Shown here: one piece after another, positions 57,242-64,000 of the stretch | Layout of the letters: each line of letters opens with the position of its first letter | Position numbering within the stretch: position 1 is the first letter of the stretch | Assembly: GCF_009223885.1 (NCBI RefSeq) | Contig: NZ_CP045144.1 | Coordinates: forward strand, 3,274,001 to 3,338,000 | Reading direction: 5' to 3' | DNA length: 64,000 nucleotides | From: Ancylobacter sp. TS-1 | Lineage (GTDB): Bacteria; Pseudomonadota; Alphaproteobacteria; Rhizobiales; Xanthobacteraceae | The notes under the pieces: model-generated | The model's input: the letters and a program-made list of their open reading frames with translations, nothing else | What the model was told of the DNA's origin: nothing | Databases searched by the model: none | Program-made: the position numbers and the translations under genes

Positions 57242-57727
57242 ATGACCCTTGCTCGCGTAATTCCGGCGGCAGCCCTGATCCTGGCAATCGGCATGGTGCA
57301 GCCGTCCCTGGCCGCCGGCGCCTTCGCGTGCCCGGCCAAGCCGCTCGAAGCCAAGGAGGCCGGCGAGATCAAGGCGCTGCTGCCCAGCGGTGATGCCTTC
57401 GACAATGTGGAGAAGCTGAACGCCGCCGTCACCGCGCTGAAGGCGAAGGGCGTCGGCCCGGTTCTGATCATCGACACCCTCATCGGCGCCTATTGCCCGG
57501 CCGTGGCCGCGCAGGAGCAGCTCAGCGACGCCAGGAAGGCGTCGCTGGTGAACCGCTTCGCCGCCCGCATCACCCGGGTGGTCTACTCGCTGGAAGGGGC
57601 CGACGAGATCATCCTCGACGTCGGCTTCCCGCCGACCATCGTCGACGCCATCAATGCCAAGGCGAAGGCGGCCGGCATTTCGCAGGAGGCGTTCGTCCGC
57701 GGCGCCGTCGACAGCGCGCTGAAATGA
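57242..57727 (+). CDS. Small periplasmic hypothetical protein
   Basis: 161 residues. Signal peptide 1-24 (MTLARVIPAAALILAIGMVQ, then PSLA). The mature protein is helical with two cysteines (FACPAK, AYCPAV) and no recognised domain. Similar secreted proteins of unknown role are frequent in this order. The start is the ATG at 57242. A strong hairpin follows the stop. Confidence 0.75.
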   Translation: MTLARVIPAAALILAIGMVQPSLAAGAFACPAKPLEAKEAGEIKALLPSGDAFDNVEKLNAAVTALKAKGVGPVLIIDTLIGAYCPAVAAQEQLSDARKASLVNRFAARITRVVYSLEGADEIILDVGFPPTIVDAINAKAKAAGISQEAFVRGAVDSALK

Positions 57728-57733
57728 GCGGCG

Positions 57734-57761
57734 GGCAGGCGGAGCCCGGTCTCCGCCTGCC
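57734..57761 (+). terminator. Hairpin after the periplasmic protein gene
   Basis: GGCAGGCGGAG/CTCCGCCTGCC, an 11-bp perfect stem with a 6-nt loop, 7 bp after the stop. No clear T-run. Confidence 0.6.
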
Positions 57762-57899
57762 GCTTGCCTACCCGCTTCCGGCCCCCGTCCGCGCCCGCGT
57801 GCCGGACCCTTGGGCGGGCATTGGACAAAATGACTAACCCTCCCGTCCGAGGGCCGTGGCGGCCGGCGTCTTGTCGCCGTCATCTTCGCCCGCAAAGCG

Positions 57900-57928
57900 T
57901 TATGTCGCCGACTAAAAGGTCGGCATAA
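57900..57928. promoter_or_regulatory. Inverted repeat upstream of cydA, candidate operator
   Basis: TTATG...CCGAC and GTCGGCATAA surround TAAAAG: the arms TTATG/CATAA and CCGAC/GTCGG pair, with three extra bases on the left. About 220-250 bp before cydA. A redox or oxygen regulator site is possible. Confidence 0.35.
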
Positions 57929-58150
57929 TACCACCCCGGCGCCCGCGCCCGGTTTCCGGAATATGCGCGTTTTGCAGGTGGTTTCAGCTCTTTAGAGCGG
58001 TTTTAGCGTGTTGACGCAGAGGTAATAATTACCCATCCTCGCCGGTAGTTTCATGGCGTCTGCTTGCGGCGTGACCCGCCGACGGGAGGGCTCTTTAGCC
58101 TCTCGCCCCGGTTTGCCAGGCCGCCTCTCTACGCCGGGCGGGGAAGCATC

Positions 58151-59713
58151 ATGGTTAACGATCTCGTCGTGGATCTGTCGCGCCTGCAGTTCGCGGCGAC
58201 AGCCCTCTACCACTTCCTTTTCGTGCCGCTGACGCTTGGCCTCACCGTGCTGCTGGCGGTGATGGAAACCGTCTACGTCACCACCGGACGCGAGATCTAC
58301 AAGCAGGCGACGCAGTTCTGGACCAAGCTTCTGCTGATCAACTTCGCGCTCGGCGTCGCCACCGGCCTGACCATGGAGTTCCAGTTCGGCACCAACTGGT
58401 CGTTCTACTCCAGCTTCGTCGGCGACACCTTCGGCGCCCCGCTGGCGATCGAGGGCCTGATGGCCTTCTTCATGGAATCGACGTTCATCGGCCTGATGGT
58501 CTTCGGCTGGGACCGCCTGTCGAAGGCGCAGCACCTGTTCGTCACCTATCTGGTGGCGCTCGGCTCGAACTTCTCGGCGCTGTGGATCCTGGTGGCGAAC
58601 AGCTTCATGCAGCACCCGCAGGGCGCGGTGTTCAATCCGGTGACGATGCGGATGGAACTCGACAGCTTCGGGGCGCTGTTCTTCAACCCCGACGCCCAGG
58701 CGAAGTTCGTGCACACCGTGCTCGCCGGCTATGTGACGGCGGCGATCTTCGTGTGCGGCGTCAGCGCCTGGTACATGCTGCGCGGCCGTCATCTCGAATT
58801 CGCCCGCCGCTCCTTCCGCGTGGCGGCGGTGTTCGGCATGCTCGGCAGCGCCGGCGTGATCACCCTCGGCGACGCGCTCGGCTATGTCGGCGCCCATGTG
58901 CAGCCCACCAAGCTCGCCGCCATGGAGGCGCTGTGGGAGGCCGAGCCGGCGCCGATGCCCTTCAACGCCATCGCCTTCCCCAATCAGGAAGAGCAGCGCA
59001 ACGACTTCGCCATACAGGTGCCCTGGGTGCTCTCCCTGCTCGTCACCCATTCGCTCTCCGGCACCGTGCCGGCCATCGACCAGCTGGAGGCACAGGCGAA
59101 GGACCGCATACGCAACGGCATTCCGGCGGTGCAGGCGATGGAGAAGCTGAGCGCCAACCCGAAGGACGCGGCGGCGCTGGCCCAGTTCGACGCGCACAGC
59201 AAGGATGTCGGCTACGGCTTCCTGGTGCAGCGCTACGCCCAGAATGGCGACCTTTCCACCGTGACCGACGCCGACATTGCCCGCGCCGCCCGCGACACCA
59301 TCCCCGAGGTGTGGATCGTGTTCTGGGCGTTCCGCGCCATGGTCGGGTTCGGCCTGCTGATGCTGGCCTACATGGTTCTCGCGGCACTGATGAGCCTGAC
59401 CAACCAGGTCGAGCGCAGCCCGTGGTTCCTGCGTGGCGCCGTGGCGATGATCGCGGTGCCCTTCCTCGCCTGCGAGGCCGGGTGGCTGGTGGCGGAGGTC
59501 GGGCGACAGCCATGGAGCGTCTACGAGATGCTGCCCACCTGGCTTTCCGCCTCGACCCACAGCACCGCCTACATGATCTTCTCCATCAGCGGCTTCGTCC
59601 TGCTCTACACGATCTTCGCGGTCGTCGAGATGTTCCTGATGGTCCATTTCATCCGCAAGGGACCCGAAGAGCACGGGACCTCGGGCGCGGCCAAGCTGGC
59701 GGGGGCCTACTGA
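58151..59713 (+). CDS. cydA: Cytochrome bd ubiquinol oxidase subunit I
   Basis: 520 residues, about nine membrane helices. High-affinity terminal oxidase, quinol to O2, inner membrane. His21 in ALYHFLFVPLTLGLTV is the heme b595-type ligand position, His in KFVHTVLAGYVTAAIF is the b558 ligand, and GRQPW is the conserved C-terminal motif. The Q-loop is long (PAIDQLEAQAKDRIRNGIPA, VQAMEKLSANPKDAAALAQF), so it is of the E. coli L type. The start is the ATG at 58151. cydB follows after one base, with stop and start almost overlapping. Confidence 0.97.
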   Translation: MVNDLVVDLSRLQFAATALYHFLFVPLTLGLTVLLAVMETVYVTTGREIYKQATQFWTKLLLINFALGVATGLTMEFQFGTNWSFYSSFVGDTFGAPLAIEGLMAFFMESTFIGLMVFGWDRLSKAQHLFVTYLVALGSNFSALWILVANSFMQHPQGAVFNPVTMRMELDSFGALFFNPDAQAKFVHTVLAGYVTAAIFVCGVSAWYMLRGRHLEFARRSFRVAAVFGMLGSAGVITLGDALGYVGAHVQPTKLAAMEALWEAEPAPMPFNAIAFPNQEEQRNDFAIQVPWVLSLLVTHSLSGTVPAIDQLEAQAKDRIRNGIPAVQAMEKLSANPKDAAALAQFDAHSKDVGYGFLVQRYAQNGDLSTVTDADIARAARDTIPEVWIVFWAFRAMVGFGLLMLAYMVLAALMSLTNQVERSPWFLRGAVAMIAVPFLACEAGWLVAEVGRQPWSVYEMLPTWLSASTHSTAYMIFSISGFVLLYTIFAVVEMFLMVHFIRKGPEEHGTSGAAKLAGAY

Positions 59714-59714
59714 G

Positions 59715-60863
59715 ATGGAACTCCTGGCCCTCGATCCCTATGCCGTCCTCAAGGTTGTGTGGTGGGTTCTGCTCGGCGTGCTGCTGACCGGCATCGGCGT
59801 CATGGTCGGCATGGACATGGGCGTCGGCACCATGCTGCGCTATGTCGGCCGCACCGATGCCGAGCGCCGGGTGGCGATCAACGTCATCGGCCCGCACTGG
59901 GACGGCAACCAGGTGTGGTTCATTCTCGGCGGCGGCGCCATCTTCGCTGCCTGGCCGCTGGTCTATGCCACCGCCTTCTCCGGCTTCTACATCGTCATGC
60001 TCGTGCTGCTCTGGAGCATGATCGTGCGCCCGCTCGGCTTCGAGTACCGCAGCAAGATGCCCTCGCAGCACTGGCGCGACATCTGGGACGCCACCCTGTT
60101 CGTCAGCGGCTTCGTGCCGATGCTGGTGTTCGGCGCGGCGGTCGGCAACGTGCTGCAGGGCGTGCCGTTCCACTTCGACTGGCGGCTCACCTCCTATTAC
60201 ACCGGCAGCTTCATCGAGCTGTTCAACCCGTTCGCGATCCTGTGCGGGCTCACCTCGGTGGCGCTCGCGCTCTACATGGGCGGCACGCGGCTGGCCGGCG
60301 CCGCCGGCGAGCCGGTCGCCGGGCGCGCGCGCCAGGTGGCGACCGCCGGTGGCCTGGGCACCATCGTCCTGTTCACCCTCGGCGGCTACTGGGTCTCCCG
60401 GCTCGACTTCTTCCGCATCGTCTCGGGGCCGGAGGCGGGTGCCGCGCAGACCCCGCTGCACCAGCAGGTCGAGACCGTCGCCGGCGGACTGCTGGCCAAT
60501 TACGGCGCCGAGCCGCGCCTGCTCGTGTTCCCGGCGCTGGTCTATGCCGGCCTCCTGCTCGGCGTCTTCGCGGTGGCGCTGCGGCGGCCGGCGCTCGCCT
60601 GGTGGCTGGGCGTCATCGCCTGGATCGGGGTGATGGGCACCGTCGGCGCGGCGATGTTCCCCTTCATGATGCCTTCCAGCACGGATCCCTCGCACAGCCT
60701 CACCGTGTGGAATTCGGGGTCGAGCCTGAGGACGCTGAGCTGGATGGCCGGCTTCACGCTGATCTTCATGCCGCTGATCATCTGGTACACAAGCTGGGCC
60801 TTCTGGGTGATGCGCGGCAAGGTCGAGCCGGCTCATGTCGAGGCGTCGGACCACGCGCTCTGA
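59715..60863 (+). CDS. cydB: Cytochrome bd ubiquinol oxidase subunit II
   Basis: 382 residues, eight to nine membrane helices. The family opening is GVLLTGIGVMVGMDMGVGTM, then NVIGPHWDGNQVWFILGGGA, IFAAWPLVYATAFSGFYI and MFPFMMPSSTDPSHSLTVWN. It stabilises subunit I and binds no catalytic heme of its own. Directly after cydA with an intergenic gap of one base, so coupled. Confidence 0.97.
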   Translation: MELLALDPYAVLKVVWWVLLGVLLTGIGVMVGMDMGVGTMLRYVGRTDAERRVAINVIGPHWDGNQVWFILGGGAIFAAWPLVYATAFSGFYIVMLVLLWSMIVRPLGFEYRSKMPSQHWRDIWDATLFVSGFVPMLVFGAAVGNVLQGVPFHFDWRLTSYYTGSFIELFNPFAILCGLTSVALALYMGGTRLAGAAGEPVAGRARQVATAGGLGTIVLFTLGGYWVSRLDFFRIVSGPEAGAAQTPLHQQVETVAGGLLANYGAEPRLLVFPALVYAGLLLGVFAVALRRPALAWWLGVIAWIGVMGTVGAAMFPFMMPSSTDPSHSLTVWNSGSSLRTLSWMAGFTLIFMPLIIWYTSWAFWVMRGKVEPAHVEASDHAL

Positions 60864-60875
60864 GGGATTGGTGCC

Positions 60876-61091
60876 ATGTTCGTGAAGTTCGTCATCGCGA
60901 TGGCCGTCGCCGTCCTCGCCGTCGTCATCGGTATCATTCTCGGCGACTACGGCCCCTGGTACCTGTCCTGGTTCCTCGGCACCGGTTTCATGGTGCTGGT
61001 CGCCTCGGCGGCCGGCGTCCTGTTCGAGACGCAGGACGACGCGGAATCGGCGGCGGTCGCGCCCGACCGCGAGCCCGGCACGCACGCCTGA
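60876..61091 (+). CDS. cydX: CydX-like small subunit, extended form
   Basis: 71 residues against 30-40 for typical CydX. Residues 28-52 (WYLSWFLGTGFMVLVASAAG) match the CydX pattern WYxxWxLG with one membrane helix and an acidic end (FETQDD). An additional N-terminal helix (about 4-22, KFVIAMAVAVLAVVIGIIL) precedes it. Located 12 bp after cydB, before cydDC, where the small assembly subunit is expected. The call rests on this position and the short motif; an unrelated two-helix Cyd operon protein is possible. Confidence 0.65.
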   Translation: MFVKFVIAMAVAVLAVVIGIILGDYGPWYLSWFLGTGFMVLVASAAGVLFETQDDAESAAVAPDREPGTHA

Positions 61092-61164
61092 GCGTGAGCG
61101 TCCGCCCGCGACCTGCCAATGGCCTTCCGACGCCGGCTGTGCCGCGTCATGACGGGTGCCCGTC

Positions 61165-62934
61165 ATGACGGACATGCGCGGCGACGAGGCGCCGGCGCGT
61201 CCCGGTGCGCCGGTGGAACGCTGGCTGCGCGCGCGCACGAGCGCCGCCACCGGCAAGGCCGTCCGCCATGCCTCCGCGCTCGCCGCGCTCGCCGCCGCGC
61301 TCGTCGTTCCGCAGGCATGGCTGCTGGCGGCGGCCGTCGCGCCCGTGGTGATGCAGGGCGCGCCCCTGTCGGGCGTGCTGCCCTGGCTGCTGCCGGTTCC
61401 GCTGCTGCTCGCCCTGCGCTTCGCGCTCGTGCATGCCTCGGACCGGATGGCGCTGAAGGCGGCCGGCGAGGTGAAGGCGCAGGTGCGCGCCGGGCTTCTG
61501 CGCCATCTCGCGGCGCTCGGGCCGGCCCGGCTGGCCGGACGCGCCTCCGGCGACGTCGCCACCGTCGTGATCGAGGGCGTCGACGCGCTCGAACCCTATG
61601 TCAGCCGCTACCTCGCCCATATGGGCATCCTCGCCACCCTGCCGCTGGTCATCCTCGCCGCCGTGCTGCCGCGCGACTGGATCTCGGGCCTCGTCCTGCT
61701 GGTGACGGCGCCGGTGATCCCGCTGTTCATGATCCTGCTCGGCGAGGGCGCCGAGCGGCTGAACCGCCGGCAGTGGCAGCGCCTTACCCGCCTCTCCGCC
61801 CGGCTGCTGGACGGGTTGCAGCGGCTCACCACCCTCAAGGCGCTCAACGCCGGCGCCCGCGAGGCGCGGCTGCTGGCGGAGGCGGCCGAGCAGTACCGCG
61901 CCGGCACCATGTACGTGCTGCGCGTGGCCTTCCTGTCCTCGCTGGCGCTCGAATTCTTCGCCACCGTCGGCATTGCCGTGGTGGCGGTGCTGATCGGTTT
62001 CCGCCTGCTCGACGCCGAACTCGGCTTCGAGGCGGCCTTCTTCGTGCTGCTGCTGGCGCCGGAATTCTACGCGCCGCTGCGCCAGCTCGGCGCCGACTAC
62101 CACGCGCGGATGGAGGCGCTCGCCGCCGCCGAGCGGATCATGGCCCTGCTCGCCGAGGAGGTTCCCCCGGCCGGGACGGCAAGGCCGGTCTTCGCGCCGG
62201 GCATCGTCCTCGCCTGCGAGGAGGTGGATTTCGCCTGGGAGCCGGACCGCCCCGCGCTGCGCGCGGTGTCGCTGCGGCTGGAGCCGGGCGAGATTACCGC
62301 GCTGGTCGGCGCCAGCGGCGCCGGCAAGAGCACGCTGCTGTCCGTGCTGCTCGGCTTCGTGCCGCCGCAAGCCGGCCGCGTGACGGTGGACGGCCACGAT
62401 CTCTCCGGCATCGAACCCGACCACTGGATGCGCCAGCTCGCGCTGGTGCCGCAGCGCCCGCACATGTTTGCCGGCAGCGTGCTGGACAATATCCGGCTCA
62501 ATGACGGCGCGGTCGACATCGAGCGGGTGCGCGCGGCCGCGCGCCTTGCCCGCGCCGACGGCTTCATCGAGGCGCTGCCGCAGGGCTACGACACCCCGCT
62601 GGGCGAACATGGGCACACGCTGTCCGGCGGGCAGGTGCAGCGGCTCGCTCTGGCGCGGGCCTTCCTCAAGGAGGAGGCCCGCATCCTGCTGATGGACGAG
62701 GGCACGGCCGGCCTCGACCGGGAGACCGAAGCCGTGATCGCCGGGGCGATCGGGCAGCTCTCGCAGGGGCGTACCACGCTGGTCATCGCCCATCGGCTTG
62801 CCACCGTGCGCCGCGCCGACCGCATCGTCGTCATGGAGGGCGGGCGCATCGTCGAGCAGGGCCCGCGCGCCGCCTTCGAGGCGGACGGGCACCGCTTCGC
62901 CGCGCTGCTGCGCGCGGCGGGGGTGCGGTCATGA
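61165..62934 (+). CDS. cydD: Heterodimeric ABC exporter subunit CydD
   Basis: 589 residues. N-terminal six-helix exporter domain (about 40-330) and C-terminal ATPase: Walker A GASGAGKSTLLSVLLG, Q-loop VPQRPHMFAGSVLDNI, signature LSGGQVQRLALARAFL, Walker B ILLMDEGTAGLD (DEGT where most have DEPT). CydDC exports reductants such as glutathione and cysteine and is needed to assemble cytochrome bd. The start is the ATG at 61165; a GTG three codons upstream is possible. The stop overlaps the cydC start (ATGA). Confidence 0.94.
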   Translation: MTDMRGDEAPARPGAPVERWLRARTSAATGKAVRHASALAALAAALVVPQAWLLAAAVAPVVMQGAPLSGVLPWLLPVPLLLALRFALVHASDRMALKAAGEVKAQVRAGLLRHLAALGPARLAGRASGDVATVVIEGVDALEPYVSRYLAHMGILATLPLVILAAVLPRDWISGLVLLVTAPVIPLFMILLGEGAERLNRRQWQRLTRLSARLLDGLQRLTTLKALNAGAREARLLAEAAEQYRAGTMYVLRVAFLSSLALEFFATVGIAVVAVLIGFRLLDAELGFEAAFFVLLLAPEFYAPLRQLGADYHARMEALAAAERIMALLAEEVPPAGTARPVFAPGIVLACEEVDFAWEPDRPALRAVSLRLEPGEITALVGASGAGKSTLLSVLLGFVPPQAGRVTVDGHDLSGIEPDHWMRQLALVPQRPHMFAGSVLDNIRLNDGAVDIERVRAAARLARADGFIEALPQGYDTPLGEHGHTLSGGQVQRLALARAFLKEEARILLMDEGTAGLDRETEAVIAGAIGQLSQGRTTLVIAHRLATVRRADRIVVMEGGRIVEQGPRAAFEADGHRFAALLRAAGVRS

Positions 62935-64000
62935 GCGGCGATCTGCGGGTGCTGCGTCGGCTTCTCGGCCTCGCCCGGCCCTATCGGTGCTGGACGCTCG
63001 CCGCCGGCGCGACCGCCTGCGTGACCGTGCTGGCGAGCATCGGGCTGATGACGGTGGCCGGCTGGTTCATCGCCTCGATGGCGCTCGCCGGCGTGACCAC
63101 CGGCATGATGAACTACTTCCTGCCGGCGGCGGCGATCCGCCTGTTCGCGATCCTGCGCACCGGCGGACGCTATGTCGAGCGGCTGGTGAGCCATGAGGCG
63201 ACCTTCCGCATTCTCGCCGGACTGCGGCTGTGGCTGTTCCGGAGGCTCGAGCCGCTGGCCCCGGGCCAGCTCGAGGATCGCCGCGGGGCCGATCTCGCCT
63301 CCGGCCTTCAGACCGACGTCGAGACGCTCCAGCATGCCTATCTGCGCCTCGGCGCCCCGCTGGCGGTGGCGCTCGTCTGCGGCGCCGCCGTCGTGGCGCT
63401 GCTGGCGCTGCTGCATCCGCCGACCGCGCTCGCCGTGGCACTGCTGCTGCTCTGCGCCGGCCTCGTCGTGCCGCTTCTCGCCCGCCGCGCGGCGCGGGCG
63501 CCGGGGGAGGCGACGGTGCGGCTGCGGGCGGAACTGCGGGTGGCGGTCGTCGACGCGCTGCAGGGGGCGACAGACCTGCGCGCCGGCGGCGCCGTCGGGC
63601 GCCAGCTTGCGACCATCGACGCGCTCGGCGGGGAAATGGTCGAGGCGCAGCGCGACGCGGCGACCTTTGGGGCGCTGGCCGACGCCGCGGTCGCCTTCTG
63701 CGCCGGCCTCGCCCTGTGCGCGGCCGTCCTTCTCTCGGCCGCCAGCGTCGCCGCCGGCCAGCTCGCTCCCGCCATGGTGCCGGCACTGGCGCTGGCGGCG
63801 CTGGCAAGCTTCGAGATCGTGGCGCCGCTGCCCGGGGCGATGCAGCGCTGGGGCGAGGTGATGGCGGCGGCGCGCCGCATCTTCACGCTCGCCGATACGG
63901 AGCCGGCCATCGTCGCCGGCCCCGATCCCTCGCCCGAGCCACGGGATGCCGGCCTCGTCCTGTCCGGCGTCCGGCTGCGCTATGCCGAGGGGGCACCGCC
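62931..64000 (+). CDS. cydC: Heterodimeric ABC exporter subunit CydC, partial
   Basis: About 356 residues are visible; the gene runs off the window. It starts at the ATG overlapping the cydD stop (MSGDLRVLRRLLGLARPYRC). The exporter transmembrane domain is complete (ASIGLMTVAGWFIASMALAG, LRTGGRYVERLVSHEATFRI, typical CydC) and the ATPase domain is just beginning (GLVLSGVRLRYAEGAPP). Partner of CydD. Confidence 0.93.
   Translation, partial: MSGDLRVLRRLLGLARPYRCWTLAAGATACVTVLASIGLMTVAGWFIASMALAGVTTGMMNYFLPAAAIRLFAILRTGGRYVERLVSHEATFRILAGLRLWLFRRLEPLAPGQLEDRRGADLASGLQTDVETLQHAYLRLGAPLAVALVCGAAVVALLALLHPPTALAVALLLLCAGLVVPLLARRAARAPGEATVRLRAELRVAVVDALQGATDLRAGGAVGRQLATIDALGGEMVEAQRDAATFGALADAAVAFCAGLALCAAVLLSAASVAAGQLAPAMVPALALAALASFEIVAPLPGAMQRWGEVMAAARRIFTLADTEPAIVAGPDPSPEPRDAGLVLSGVRLRYAEGAP

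Larger units (their letters stand above)
57728..58150. other. Regulatory region upstream of the cytochrome bd operon
   Basis: 423 bp without a gene. It holds the hairpin above, an inverted repeat at 57900-57928 and an A+T-richer stretch at about 57960-58035 where the cyd promoter is expected. No FixK box matching TTG(A/C)-N6-(T/G)CAA was found by eye. Confidence 0.55.

Noticed and set aside
58011..58030. TTGACGCAGAGGTAA upstream of cydA as a FixK box
   Set aside because: The right half (T/G)CAA is missing, so only one half-site matches. A sigma-70 -35 reading has no matching -10 at 16-18 bp.

Overview
The window is a GC-rich chromosomal segment from an alphaproteobacterium, most likely Hyphomicrobiales of the Xanthobacteraceae/Bradyrhizobiaceae type. 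This rests on gene content: FixL/FixJ/FixK, an ALAS-type hemA, DUF2948, UPF0262, IalB, tandem Bug solute-binding proteins and intergenic palindromes of the CATCCCGGA...TCCGGGATG type. Species cannot be named from sequence alone. Annotation was done by reading the translations; no database search was possible.

Layout. 1-2857 (-): SLC5-type sensor histidine kinase, cut by the window edge. 3040-7034: mscL, then the dTDP-L-rhamnose operon rmlCBDA. 7146-8354: PLP aminotransferase. 8416-15447: an oxygen and heme block with a compact heme-PAS FixL, FixJ, a single-domain response regulator, a FixK-type regulator, hemN and hemA. A perfect FixK-type box sits between hemN and a divergent AbrB-like membrane protein. 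15582-17645 (-): a guanidine-I (ykkC) riboswitch followed by an arginase-fold guanidine hydrolase candidate and a His-rich protein. 17743-21283: the three core genes of the URC uracil-degradation pathway (uracil phosphoribosyltransferase, GTP-cyclohydrolase-II-like Urc1, DUF1688 Urc4). 21421-28497: two paralogous Bug binding proteins and a polyamine-type ABC transporter. 28624-36188: diguanylate cyclase, AraC regulator, large autotransporter, IalB protein.

36396-42596: tRNA-Thr, murA, DUF2948, hisD, UPF0262, a low-molecular-weight phosphatase family protein, maf and yacG, an arrangement common in this order but without infA. tRNA-Phe (42874-42949) marks the left edge of a decayed genomic island reaching about 53.6 kb. 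It holds an integrase-SNF2 chimeric frame, a UvrD-type helicase with a RelE-like N-terminus, the C-terminal half of a DNA methyltransferase, an A+T-richer HNH nuclease gene, a restriction helicase lacking its C-terminal nuclease part, an IS3-type remnant, and a LysR/cupin/VOC trio. After the island come a GH15 glucoamylase with a polyphosphate-glucokinase-like kinase, a small secreted protein, and the cytochrome bd operon cydAB-X-DC, the last gene cut by the window end.

Two themes link the genes. The first is adaptation to low oxygen: FixLJ-FixK, O2-independent heme synthesis and cytochrome bd. The second is nitrogen scavenging: guanidine hydrolysis under a riboswitch, next to uracil catabolism. 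The most interesting items are the riboswitch-guanidinase-His-rich unit, the bacterial URC module, and the restriction-modification locus in which an HNH gene has replaced the nuclease end of one gene and the catalytic half of the other.
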